From Gyromitra esculenta (lineage: Eukaryota; Ascomycota; Pezizomycetes; Pezizales; Discinaceae), in NCBI GenBank assembly GCA_038503075.1, contig JBCAML010000012.1, positions 124,001-188,000 on the forward strand: a DNA stretch of 64,000 nt, read 5' to 3'. This document shows, piece after piece, positions 22,060 through 33,006 of this stretch. Position numbers and translations under genes: made by a program. The notes below the pieces were generated by a model that ran no database searches, was not told the DNA's origin, and saw only the letters and a list, made by a program, of their open reading frames with translations. Numbering within the stretch: position 1 is the first letter of the stretch; each line of letters opens with the position of its first letter.

Positions 22060-23995
22060 ATAACGAACCACTTTCATCTATACCGTACCCATCTCGTCGC
22101 TTCCAATCTTTCTCTTGATCTACACCAGCACCACGCAGCCCTCATCCTCCAACCAGTCTACCGCCGACTCCCAGACTACACCCCTCCCCCCATCTCGATA
22201 CATCCCTCCAATCTCTCGCCCGTGTTATAGACCGCACCCGCCCAGTCCCAGAACCACGGCGCTTCTGGTCAAGACTAAAGAGCAGTGATGCAGCTTCACG
22301 GGATCTCATCTGGATCTTGACTACTGCCAAATCAGCAATCGAGCGAGACACGCCACAGAGGCTACTGCTATCCAGCGAGGTAGGAGCTGAGAAGTCGATG
22401 CTAGTAGACTTTCTCAATCATTCTTGTTAGGCAGTTAAATGTACGGTAGAGCGAGATTCAATTGTCTATTCAGTATTGTAGCTGATTACAAGTGAAGTAT
22501 AGAGAAGTAAAACACATCAGAAGATTAAATAGACCGGGACGTAGTCCCTCCGATAGCGCGCAAAAAAAGAGCCTCAATACATGAAAGATCACGTGCACTA
22601 GCACTTCATAACAATTCTTTACCAGCTGCACAGAAGCAGCGATGGTATTTCAATGCGTTTATTTCGCACACATTCTAGTCGCTAGAATCAATGTGACGGT
22701 CATCGGCGTGGTCTCTATTTGCTACTGAAGACGAATATTCGCTTTTAAGTTTAGTGGATGATACGGTTCGTCAACGCCCAATTCTGTTTCTTGATGAGTT
22801 CCAACTGCCAAGTCTTGCTAGTGCGAAACAGATGAGTGGGCTGTTGGTTGGGTTTGGGGTACGGGTGGTGTGTTGATTGGGAGTTCGAATCGGCTGGCGG
22901 AGGGATTGGCTAAAGCTGCTGGTGTAGGGAAGGAGGGCGAGTTTAAATGATTTTTGCAAGCTTTAAGGGGAGTGTAAATTTTGAAATATGGGTGCTGATA
23001 GGGATTGGAGGATGGAGGGAAAAGGGCGGTGGGGAAGGTGGATTTTAGTGATACGGAGCAGGAGCAGATACGGGTTGATATTCAACGCGAAAGCGCTAAA
23101 ACACCAACATTCTGCTTCTTTCAAACGAACGGCGATAATACACAGGATACAGATAAACAGTAGGAAGATTCTGTCAAAACGGCATTAACGAACAAACCAC
23201 ACCCGTTGAGCCGATACCAATCCCAGCCCTGGGAGTCACAAACCCGTCGCATCTACGGCCGCAAGCTCCCATCCCAAAATACAAAACTAGTATCGCAGTC
23301 ATCACCTTCCGCGACCTCCGCGGGACCAATCTAGGACCTGCCGATTACATTACCCTCACATCCCACATCCACACCCTCTTACTCAGCTCAATTCCCATAC
23401 TAGCCCACTCATCCCTCAAAAACGAAACACGGCGCTTCATCATCCTCCTCGACGCAATCTACGAATCCGGCATACGCCTCGCTATCCATATTGACACCAC
23501 CACTACCAATGACCTATTTCTCTTAAACACCATCACCCCTACCCCACCCAAGAACAAAAATAATCAAACAGACTAAGATATGTCCGGTGACTCAGACGCG
23601 ATACAATCTGAAGTATTCATGTAGAGTTATCAAGGCCTTACGTCCCCACTCCAACCTAATATATCAACCTACCCTAGCGCAAGGGCTACAGAAACTCTAC
23701 CCCCGAAACACAGGTCGATTTCTCGCAACTCATGGCTTTTACAGGCGAAGATGAAAACTTTGCGTTTAGGCGGGCGGTTAGTCGGCTTTGGGAGGTTTGT
23801 AGTAGTGGTTGGCGGAAGGGTGATTGAGTGGAGGCCGAGTGTGGTGGCGCGAGCGTAGCAGAATGCTACTCCGAGAGTAGAGGATAGCCGGATTGAGAAT
23901 ACTATGGAGGAGGTGGGTTCTAGTCCGTTTAGGAAGCACGAGGAATCGCCGCCGAGGTTTGGGATGGAACATTTTTTGGGCGACTGTTAGTTAGG
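22060..23995 (+). pseudogene. Wrecked AFG1-like AAA ATPase gene
   Basis: Translated fragments in changing plus frames follow the order of AFG1/LACE1-type mitochondrial ATPases. N-terminal segment: LHQHHAALILQPVYRRLPDY near 22120-22180. P-loop region: LLLSSEVGAEKSMLVDF near 22370-22420, where the expected GxxGTGKS is altered to GAEKS. Walker B: RPILFLDEFQLP near 22775-22810, then VLIGSSNRLAEGLAKAAG near 22870-22920. Later: GTNLGPADYITL and KNETRRFIILLDAIYE near 23320-23465. C-terminal: FTGEDENFAFRRAVSRLWEV near 23735-23800, and a final PRFGMEHF at about 23955. Known family members couple this ATPase to mitochondrial protein quality control. Stops and frameshifts separate nearly every block, and about 300 bp after the P-loop (22430-22740) is unrecognisable. 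It is a dead duplicate; an intact copy is expected elsewhere in the genome. Confidence 0.85.
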
Positions 23996-24728
23996 GTAGG
24001 AGGTCGGGGAAGGGTGGGAAGGGTGAAAGGGGGCGGAAAGGGGGAAGGAGTGAAGGAGAGATAAAAAATCTTGATATGTTTTTTAGTGTAGTGAGTAAGA
24101 TGTCAGGCAATTTAGATAGCGAGTTTGCAGATGTAATTAGTTATTAGGACAAGTTTATTGTAGGGAATTTCAGCGTAAGCTTAATTTTTTTGTGCTGGCT
24201 TTGATCACTTATTGCCTTTGGTATCAAAGCTAACTGTAGTAGAGCTGGAATCGGAGACGATGGGGCAATCACAGTTACCACAAACTAGAAACCATTGTAA
24301 CTACAAGCGGCATTCGGTCCACAAACCTTTCGTATTAAATTTCGATGTCTCCAAAATTCTCATATCAATTCTTCGTTTACTTCTTCTATTTTATGTGCCT
24401 AATAAATAAATAACTCCCTCTAATTTTCCTTCGAGCCGCCATCAGATATCACTCGGCATTCTAGCAGCCGCACGTTGACGATGTTGCGTCCTGATAGGTC
24501 CACCCTTATTATTCATCTCACCATCAAGATTTGCAGAGGAAATATCAGGTTCATAGAACGAGTCCCTTTTTTGAGGGTGATATCAAGATACCAGTCTGCG
24601 TCCTTTCAGCACCACACATGACTTGATCCGTTTACTTAAATTTTCTCCATGCCATTAACATAAAAATTTTAATAGATACAATTTCAACGCCCACCACTCC
24701 TCTTCTTTTTTTTTTAATTCCACCGTAA
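23996..24728. other. Intergenic, AT-rich
   Basis: Purine-rich tract at 23996-24062, then AT-rich DNA. The end is the likely 3' region of the minus-strand gene that stops at 24729. No gene seen. Confidence 0.4.
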
Positions 24729-25682
24729 TTAACCCATAAGACACCTTACATACGTCGAAGAACCCATAGAGATCCCGCTATACATTAAAATCCCCATTAC
24801 CAATCCCCATTCCCATTCCCCTTCCGAGTCATCCATCGAGATATTAACATCTCTCCCAGCAATCTCAATATGCACACGCGTAATCCGCCGACCCACCTCC
24901 ATCTCATCTTCCGCCCTCGCGCAAACTTTCTCCAGGAACGTCTGCAATGATATAGGTTCCGCGATATCGATTAAGTGATGTTTCCGCGGCCCGGTGGTGC
25001 TCGGTGTCGTTATATGAGTAATAAACAGATGTGGGAACTTCGAGTAAGGTCGAAGAGTAGCTACAGAAGCCTTAACATCCGCCGCACTCTTCTCGCTATT
25101 TATATGAGGCTCGAATGGCCCGTTGCTATGGCTCGGGAAGCTCAGGCTAGTCCTAGGACGTTTATTGAATCTAGTCTTGGCTATCTTTTTGGGAGCCTTT
25201 TCGTCGGTTATTTTCAACCTGTCTTTCGTCGGAAGAGCATATTCCTTCGATCGAGAATCGTATTGCGGCTCTTGGGTAGCTTTGATGCGTGCATACGCAG
25301 CACTGTCCAGCCCGGTAACCGCCAACATCTTGCTGCGACCTTCCGCAAACGCCCTCATCTGCCCCAAAATCATACTCGCCACCAGCCTCAAAATCCTCCA
25401 TATGCTGCCCAGGAGTAAGCCCAATACGTAAAAGGACCCGTAAGAAAACGTTGCTTACGTCGGTCTATCTTTTGGAAACTCTAAAGATCCACCTTCCGTC
25501 TTGCCCCAGAAGCGCTCTCCAATGCCGCTGGCGAGAAATCGGTCAATCCAGTCGTAGAATAAAGCGCTGTTCTTCTGTTCGGGCCCGATGTGGCTTTGCT
25601 GTTCGCGCAGCTCCCAGTAAACGGTCTTATTCAGCTCTTTCCAGCGGAAATCCGAGAGACCGGATAGCTCTCTCAGCTTCAT
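24729..25682 (-). CDS. Conserved-looking protein of unknown function, two exons
   Basis: Exons 25682-25459 and 25404-24729, joined across a 54-nt intron (CCGAC|GTAAGC..GGGCAG|CATATGG) with matching phase, encode 299 residues. The N-terminal part is rich in Trp and aromatic residues (YWELREQQ, FYDWIDRFLASGIGERFWGK). A basic linker follows (KAPKKIAKTRFNKRPRT). The C-terminal part looks like a compact alpha/beta domain (HLFITHITTP, RRITRVHIEIAGRDVNISM). No signal peptide; the hydrophobic WRILRLVASMILG stretch is short for a membrane span. The regular composition and clean splice support a real gene. Function not recognised. A TCACGTGAT palindrome lies about 270 bp upstream (near 25951) and may be a bHLH site. 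Confidence 0.7.
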
Positions 25683-26964
25683 GATTAGAATTCCTAACTC
25701 TGTGATGAGAAACGTGGATTGATATATGTCACCGAAGAAATGTCACCTGCGCCTCAAACACGGGCAGTCGTTGTTGCAGATCTTGTAGAACCAACTAAGC
25801 CGCATCGGGACTAGCGCCAAGCGATCATTAACTTGAGCATAGAGACCTCGGAGTTTCCAGCATGTCTCTCTAGGTAAGAACAACGCTGGGGAGATCGTTT
25901 TATTTCGCTATTCCTGTATGCTACTCAGCTAAAATCTCCAGAATTAATATCACGTGATCGGGTGGCCGAGTGACTTGCTGTGACGGCTCTTCCAGCTGCT
26001 ATCTATATGTACTTATAATATCATACCTCAAAGTGTTACATGTATGCTAGATTATACGTTCATCAATCTGCCTCGAATTAACGGATTTAACGATAAGCTT
26101 GAGTAAATTTATCTCAGCAAACTTACTTAGCAGTATCGATTAACGTGTGGTATGCCTCTTGAAGGAGATGACCGGAAACACAAGAAAGGGGTAGTGGTGG
26201 TTTGTCGAAGCTAAAAACATACATGCCCACATGTAGTGAGCTGACCGGGAGAAATGTAGATGCCGTAAGACTCTAGCATCTATGCTGGCGAATACATGCA
26301 TCGCGTGTGGTGGCAGTAGGAGACGAGACCGAGCTACGAACCTATGGTTGCATAAAGAGCGTGTTGATAAAGAAAAAAATATCCTCATTTTAATACGAGC
26401 AAATAGATGTTGTCTGGCTTACCCTGGGATCCGAAAGTGTGGTTGGCTGTAGTTTGCTGCCCTTGCGTGGGAGGACATCAAAGCGGCTCACGAAGATTCA
26501 CAGTTATTCACAGTTATTCGATGTGAAAGAAAAAACGAAGATTCCATTTTATCGTGCACTTAACGCAGCCACGAAAAAAAATTCAACCACAAACCGAAAC
26601 CCCTAAAGAAAAGAGAATCTCATCAACAAAGGAAAACTATCCCGATTTATCGCCACATCCTGCTAAACAGACACTCAGTCAGTAACTAATCATAATAAGT
26701 AGCGGGTCGATTGACTTACAACAAACAACAACAAACAAGTTATGGTGCCCGCAGGCCTGGCTATAGAGATATAGAGTTTGACCCTGCTTCGAGTAAGTAA
26801 CTTGACATAGCAACAGATTGTATATTCACTTACTTATCGCTTTTTCCCCTCAAGCCCCAAAGACGACACCTTAATCATTCATCATCGCTCGAGCATTTTC
26901 TACGATGATTAGCGAATGTTCAGCTAATTTTTCAGGTTCAGTATGAGAGGTCCTACTGTAGCGA
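25683..26964. other. Intergenic, nothing certain
   Basis: Contains the TCACGTGAT palindrome near 25951, TACATGTA at 26037-26044 and a CAACAAACAACAACAAACAA run near 26720 that could be another retroposon tail. No gene supported. Confidence 0.4.
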
Positions 26965-27552
26965 TTACAAGACTTTGTATGCACGGTCCCAGAAGGATGC
27001 GACACTTGGGCCAGTGTCGCCGGACTCCTTGGGCTCCGTGCCTACACGACTATTTCCAGGCCTCTCGACATTGGTAGAAGGGATCTCCTGCTCCTTCTGA
27101 GCCACCGTGAGGTTAGCCATATCTATCTCGATGGCTCTCATAGCCCTGGACTGTGATGCAAAATGAATAACAGTCAGCGCAGCCTCATCGACAATGGGGT
27201 TCTGGGTGATGGAGGGCCTTACCTTTTCTTTTCTAGCCTTCGCTGCGGCCTTGATTTTTCTCTGCATGAAAATTTCGGCGTGCCTGGCAGCTTTGGCCTC
27301 AGCTTTATCTTTCTCGCTCTCTTTGATCGTGATCTTAACGATCGGAGACTTGATTCCTTTGTATAGCGAAGTCTCCTGGAGCGGGGAGGCATTTTTGACG
27401 CCATCCCGTTTCCGAACGTAGAGTGTAGCGTTGAGATGACTTCCACGATCATGTTTATCGATCCATTTATGGCTTGGGATCATGAAGTGAACTGCGTGCA
27501 TTCTCACTGCGTGGTTTAAGGCGGCGTATCGTTCAAGCCGCAACTCTACCAT
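26965..27552 (-). CDS. Small basic hypothetical protein
   Basis: A 195-residue frame from an ATG at 27552. Residues about 70-115 are Lys/Glu/Ala-rich (ESEKDKAEAKAARHAEIF, KIKAAAKARKEK) and would form a charged helix. The N-terminal 60 residues and C-terminal SVASFWDRAYKVL look globular. No family recognised, no signal peptide. The length and biased codon pattern make chance unlikely but not impossible. Confidence 0.5.
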   Translation of the reverse strand: MVELRLERYAALNHAVRMHAVHFMIPSHKWIDKHDRGSHLNATLYVRKRDGVKNASPLQETSLYKGIKSPIVKITIKESEKDKAEAKAARHAEIFMQRKIKAAAKARKEKVRPSITQNPIVDEAALTVIHFASQSRAMRAIEIDMANLTVAQKEQEIPSTNVERPGNSRVGTEPKESGDTGPSVASFWDRAYKVL

Positions 27553-27866
27553 TGCTTTTGATTATTTTAGGAGATTATTTGTCAAGACGAAAGCTGAGAA
27601 TTTTGTGGAGTTGGAGCGTATGTGTGATTGTTGCGATGTGGTTTGGGGATGGAGAGAACGGAGAAAAGAAGGATGGAAGATGTGAGATATAGAGATGGGA
27701 CCTCCAAAACCCCCATGGGACTGCTTTTTTAAAAAAAAATCAAGGATGGATACCATGCCCTAAATACTATGTACCTTGTTTGCCCTCGGGTAATTCATAT
27801 GCACCTTCGACTGAGCGGGAACTCCTGGTCGATGGGTCCCACGCTCTAGCCAAGCAAATACGTGTA

Positions 27867-27895
27867 GCTCTCACCGTTCGAACCCCGGTGAGAGC
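27867..27895. other. Perfect 10-bp hairpin with tRNA-like T-loop sequence
   Basis: GCTCTCACCG and CGGTGAGAGC pair perfectly around the loop TTCGAACCC. TTCGAA is typical of a tRNA T-arm, but the loop has nine bases rather than seven and I cannot fold a full tRNA around it. It may be a tRNA-derived relic. Confidence 0.45.
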
Positions 27896-28325
27896 AAGCC
27901 TCCACTATCAACGGTATTTGATTTCCATCAGCGAGATTCCTGGAGACAACAGACGAGAAAATATACATGTATCCATCCTCTTCACGGGCTCTTTATCGAT
28001 TTCCCCTAATTGAACCTCAACCCCTACATACGCAAGGTAGTCTCTGACATAATCGCGGCCGAGTGACTTCCAATGAATTTGAATCTATCAACTTTACTTA
28101 TTCAAAGACGATATGATTCTCAAAAACAAAGATATGAATGGGTCAAGATACTTTTGGAATGACTAAGGTTATCACGAACCGCGTTGGCGGATGCCATTCT
28201 GATGAAACCCACCATTAATCGACGCGTACGCAGCCCCAGCTATAAACGCGAACATCGACACCACACATCCACCATCCCAATACAACATCGATCCAGCCAA
28301 TAGCATCACAACTACAGTCCGAGCA

Positions 28326-29428
28326 ATGAAGAAAATAACTGCTCTGATTATTCTCTTATCGAACCTAGTTTTATCGTTTTCCGCTGATATCTCCGATACC
28401 AACAACTTGTGCCTGGTTCCAGAGGAATATTGCACTGGAGATCAACGTACGTGCTTCTTCTCGGAAATTCTACCTTCTCAAGTCGATTGTGCTAACTCTG
28501 AATCTTACGGAGCAGCTGGGGATCTCCGTTGTGATGTACCGCTGGGCTGGAGCTGTGGAAACGATCGTAATTTGGAATCGGGGATACAGACAATGACCGA
28601 GACTGGTATGCATCAGTCGACCATCTAACCATTTGATGAATTTTTACTAATCATTCTGGATATCGTCAATCACAATAATCAGTTACGATTACCGCTACAC
28701 TGCCAACGCTTCGTGATCGGAACGGATCGCGAGAGGAACTGGAATCGAGTGAGCCAATCGGGCAACCTACCACTACAAAGGAAATGAATTTCGAGGAAAT
28801 CTCTATCAGCCCCAAGATAACCAGCAAGAGTTCGCATGCGGCTACCGCTAATCCCTTCGGAGGATCTGCTCAAATTGGAGTAGAGGATTGGGAATGGATG
28901 ATCAGCCATAAGACACCCTCCCCCAGTTCCATGGAATCTGCAATACCCGCTCAGTCGTCCTATGCTACCAACATCCATGACACCGCTACGAAGCCAATCG
29001 ATAAGAAACTGCTCAGCTGTCCAGAAATCAAACCAATCCTCGAAGTCAGCTGTGTTGACCGCGCCCGCTTGCTCTGGAACGACTTCAAGATCACCTGGGG
29101 CCCGGCCTGGAACGACAGATCCGGATGCCGCAGATTGCATAAGGAAATGGATAAACGCGGACTGGTAACGGGATTTCACTGCTCACAGCTTGCAGATCTA
29201 GAAAGCAATACATGGATTATGGAAGCGAGAGGGCATCGACCAAGATTTCCGAAAACTTTGGTTGCAGATGCCATCAGGGCGACTTTTAGTGCTGTAAGTT
29301 TAGCCCGCCTTGCCCTATGTCTAGCCCCTAACAAGAATGGCTTATAGGACAATACAATCTATTACCGCGGCTATGAGACGACCATGTTATGTGAGAAAGC
29401 TCGGATTGGAGAGAACTTGTGGAAGTGA
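28326..29428 (+). CDS. Putative secreted Cys-rich protein, three exons
   Basis: Exons 28326-28605, 28683-29293 and 29348-29428 give 323 residues. Splices are ACTG|GTATGC..ATCAG|TTAC (77 nt, TACTAAT branch) and GCT|GTAAGT..TTATAG|GAC (54 nt, CTAAC branch); phases agree. A signal peptide is evident (MKKITALIILLSNLVLSFSA). Residues 28-75 hold seven cysteines. A Ser/Thr-rich spacer follows, then a C-terminal domain with further cysteines and conserved-looking aromatic residues (RARLLWNDFKITWGPAW, GFHCSQLADLESNTWIM, ending in a segment with TTMLCEKA). This layout fits a secreted protein of the effector or cell-wall type. I do not recognise the family and no function is claimed. Confidence 0.7.
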
Positions 29429-30072
29429 TAGCGAATTGTTCGGCAGGGAATTTGAGATTGAGTCAAGGTTTAGGAGACCAGTACTAGAATTTACCGTTCT
29501 CGAAAACAGTGTCTCAACAATCAAGAGCCCTATTTTATGCCAAGTTCTGTCAAATAATCTCATCTTGTTATCAGTCGTGATGGCCTATACTTCCAAAAAT
29601 CCAGATTAATTTGCCCACCCTCAGCTACACGTACATATGCTTTCAAGTTCTAAAACTAGCCTATGCGTTACAGCACTGACTCACATCACAAACTACAAAC
29701 TATACATACAGTTGAATCGCCCCATAAGAAACTCTTTTGGCGCACTACTATGTTCGTATAAGGGGTATTCTTGCTATCAAACCGAGTTATTTCTCTAAGT
29801 TTACTGAGATATATTTCTAAATACCTCCAGAAGGAGTAGTTATGTGGTAAATCGCTAACCCTACGCCAAAAACTCGCTTCTACTTAATCCCTCTACTCCT
29901 CTTGTTCTACCAAGTTTGCTTGCAGCCTTGGACCTGGAGCGTTCTCAAGAGTGCCGCATATTTTTCTAGATATACGTTGCATGAAATTCTGTGCTATCAA
30001 GTTGATCACGCTCCTGTTGAATAACACCTTATCCAAGCAGTAATGAATAGGTACTCACCATACCTCGAAATA
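29429..30072. other. Intergenic, nothing recognised
   Basis: No supported gene or repeat. Confidence 0.35.
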
Positions 30073-30335
30073 TCTATCCATAAAATTCGCTCCCTGTCAT
30101 CGATCAGATACTGATCTCCACACCCAAATAGACTTTCTCAACAGGTTCTCCAAGGTCTCTATACGCTATTCAATACGCCTCCTATACTCTCCTAGGCTGA
30201 CGACTTTCTCCGACAAGTCGTAAAGCATTCCGGCAAGCAGGCCAGCTTGCTGCTCAAGTGGCTAACTTATAACCCAAGCAACAAAATCCACTTCCGTCAA
30301 AATGAGACTAGTAACCCTGTAGCGGAGTGCTTTGC
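30073..30335 (-). pseudogene. Degraded copy of the coiled-coil gene at 32117
   Basis: This stretch and 32085-32415 share long blocks, for example ATCTATCCATAAAATT at the left, CAGGTTCTCCAAGGTC in the middle and CCAGCTTGCTGCTCAAG at the right. The heptad-repeat part is shortened here and frames are broken, so no protein is expected. Confidence 0.75.
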
Positions 30336-30390
30336 TAGCCGACTCTACAACCACATCTCAATGTCTCCCTCTCCTATGAGTTTCACAACC

Positions 30391-30577
30391 TCAGCCTTTA
30401 AAATCCCGCAATGTCCGAAAATTTCTGAAAGATCTGGTTGATTTAAGCTTGGGGAGTTGGGGCACGTCTACCCAAACATAACCGATAACGCATTCGTCAT
30501 CGTGAAATATCGGAGTCCCTGGGTCCTCAGGCAAACCAGGGAACCCCTCCAGATACTTATACGTCCCTTCCTCCCGC
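30391..30577 (-). pseudogene. Possible protein-coding remnant
   Basis: About 61 open codons on the minus strand, with protein-like segments YKYLEGFPGLPEDPGTPIF and ECVIGYVWVDVPQLP, ending in TGA. No start codon or splice site is convincing. It could be the last exon of a broken gene or part of a transposon. Confidence 0.35.
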
Positions 30578-31780
30578 TACTCCAATTTAACATAAGTATT
30601 TCTTTCTATGATCTGGCCAACTAATTGGAGACCACAGGGGCGCCCTATCCCAAGGTTCCTATCATCTCTGCCAAGTTTTCCAATCGGCCCTAGAGAGGGC
30701 TTTCTCTAGGTTTGAGTGTGAATGATGAACTCTGGGTATTTTCGTAATTTAAAGCCGATTCGACTCCACCTTGACTAGCATTTAATCAACGGTTCTCAGT
30801 TCGCCGTTGTAAAACTCCCTTCCGAGTTCCCAAGATATTGCGGATCCCCCATACACCGTTTTTTTTCGACCGTTCTAGGGACGCCCAAACATATACCGCC
30901 TATTTAGCTATTTGTCTAGCTTTGATAATCCCTCCCTAGCGAGCCCTATATAGCGTCTACTTGACTGTCTATTCAGCTGTAGGAGTGACCCCTTAGGGAC
31001 ACCCGTATGCTACGGGGGGACGGCGACAATCGTCAAATGGGATAGAGCGATGTCCAAACGCGGATTGTTTGCTACTGCTCATGAAGATCGTCACGATGTC
31101 GTTGCTATGATCGACCCCTACTGCAACGACTATACCTTTTTTTAAGGCGGTTTTCATTCACCTAGCCAGTTGGTGACGTCTTGAATAGGAACGTAGCCGT
31201 ATTGTCGTGCCTATTGATGAGATATTTCTATAGCGACAGGTCATTGAATTTCTTCGGAAGCCAGAACCGAGCCCCGTACAACTGCCCGGGCTCTAGGTGC
31301 TAATGACTTGAAAGCTCTCTGCTGTCGCTAATTCCTTTCCCATCTGCAGAGCTGGGTGTAATTTTAAATTTAGATTAGCATGGAGCATGATAGGAAAACG
31401 AGGGGTGGAGAGTAATCACGATAAAGATTGCCAGAAACTGCCAAAATGGAGAATACTACATGTAATTGCTGTAGGCACTGAGAACATCGATAATAGATGA
31501 TGAATAGGTAAATCATATGAAGAACCTGATGAAGTGCAGTGGTAGTTACCCTGACGATAAAAACATACGACTACTCTAGAGTAGGTAATCGATATTATAG
31601 TACCTGCACTAGAAAAGAAAAGCAACTTATCTGTGAGGCCTAAGACTCTGAAGTCCGCACAGAGGCAAAGATTCAGAGCTAAAAGCCTTATATTCTAAGA
31701 AAAGTTGATTGATTCTAAGAAGAGTAGTACAGCTACCTCTATAAATACTATTGCCTTGTGAATCATATTGCGTAAGCCTC
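30578..31780. other. Intergenic, probably decayed repeats
   Basis: No gene supported. TACATGTA occurs at 31457-31464. Confidence 0.35.
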
Positions 31781-31782
31781 GT

Positions 31783-31858
31783 CCTATGACAGTCCCATGA
31801 CATATGTCCCATGACGGTCCTAGGACGTATGTCCCAAGGCATCTGTCCCATGACATTA
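31783..31858. repeat. Degenerate array of GTCCCATGAC boxes
   Basis: Five to six copies of GTCCCATGAC or close variants (GTCCTAGGAC, GTCCCAAGGC) are spaced by about 13-15 bases. Boxes are near-identical while spacers vary. Confidence 0.6.
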
Positions 31859-32116
31859 TCCCTGATTAAGCTATCGTATAAACACTTTCCGATAAATCTA
31901 ACCTAGCCCGCCAAGCAACGTCAAAGCAAAAAAAAATCCCTCGTTCACGCTCAGCATAAGGAGGTTCAATCCACAGTTCCTCTTTAACTACATAGTATAG
32001 ATTCTTCGCGTTGTTTGTAGAAAAGGGTTATCATAGCCTCAACTCCTATTTCCACTGAACAGCTATGATAAGTATAGGATGGCCATCTATCCATAAAATT
32101 TACTTTCTACCATCGA

Positions 32117-32491
32117 TCAGATATTGACCTTCCTCTCTCTAATATCCTCAATCAACCCCCTCAGCAGGTTCTCCAAGGTCCCCATACGGTCTCTAATATT
32201 ACCTATACGGCCTTCGATATTCCCCATACACCGTTCCATATTCCCCATACGCCGTTCGATACACCCCATACGCCCTCCTAGGTCGTCCACCTTCTCCGAC
32301 AATGCATAAAGCGTTCCGGCAAGAAAGCCAGCTTGCTGCTCAAGCGGATTACTCATAACCTGAGTAACATAATCCGTTCTCGTCAAAATGGGATCAAGCA
32401 CTTTGTAGCTGGGTGCGACGTCAGGGTTTGAGAGAAGCCCACTGGCTACATCGCTATACGTCGTTACAGAAACGTGGCTTGTTTCAGACAT
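32117..32491 (-). CDS. Small protein with heptad-repeat coiled coil
   Basis: A 124-residue frame. After about 70 residues without known motif (SETSHVSVTTYSDVASGLLS), residues 71-110 consist of seven-residue repeats of the type R-M-G-N-I-E-R (RMGNMERCMGNIEGRIGNI), ending in LENLLRGLIEDIRERK. That predicts an oligomerising coiled coil. A degraded copy lies at 30073-30335, and a weak N-terminal match is seen in the frame at 32761-33006, so this is a small local family. Function unknown. Repetition makes it less likely to be a chance frame, but expression is not shown. Confidence 0.55.
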   Translation of the reverse strand: MSETSHVSVTTYSDVASGLLSNPDVAPSYKVLDPILTRTDYVTQVMSNPLEQQAGFLAGTLYALSEKVDDLGGRMGCIERRMGNMERCMGNIEGRIGNIRDRMGTLENLLRGLIEDIRERKVNI

Positions 32492-32760
32492 TGCTGTGAT
32501 AACCCAGTATTAACGGCCAAGTAACTAGCTGCTTTTTGTGTCGAAATCTTTTTCGTCGTTCAAATGTTGAGCGGGGTAGGTTGTCTTGCTCACTGTATAG
32601 TGGAAAGGTTTCTTTTATATCAGGCAAGAGGTGATGGTTATCGTTAGAGGATACAAGAAGCAGCACGTTGTATATTGAGATCTGATCCTGTCGTGACCCG
32701 ATCCTTATTTTCCTTAATGTGTGTCTGTGATTGGTGGCGTGGTTAGGTATCCACAGCGGG

Positions 32761-33006
32761 TCAGAGTGGGTTTTGGAATGTGTAGGATAGTAATAAGAAT
32801 GACTGGATTGATACCAGACTAACTACTAGAACCTCCCTGATTAAATACTCTTCTGTTCGCATAGATCGATTCCTAACAACATAAGAGAATGCGCTCGTCA
32901 GGCCGATACAAAACCAAGTACCCGTCGGCCTAATGCCTATCTGTTTCACTCCGGCCGCCAAGCCACCTGTTACATCGCTTGGTGTTACAAGGTGAGAGCA
33001 TCTCAT
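32761..33006 (-). CDS. Doubtful small frame, possible relative of the 32117 gene
   Basis: 81 residues. The first about 17 (SHLVTPSDVTGGLAAGV) resemble the start of the 32117 product (SHVSVTTYSDVASGLL), and the DNA around 32430-32460 and 32960-32985 shares CTACATCGCT/TTACATCGCT-type blocks. The remainder does not match. Either a diverged paralogue or a fragment. Confidence 0.3.
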   Translation of the reverse strand: MRCSHLVTPSDVTGGLAAGVKQIGIRPTGTWFCIGLTSAFSYVVRNRSMRTEEYLIREVLVVSLVSIQSFLLLSYTFQNPL

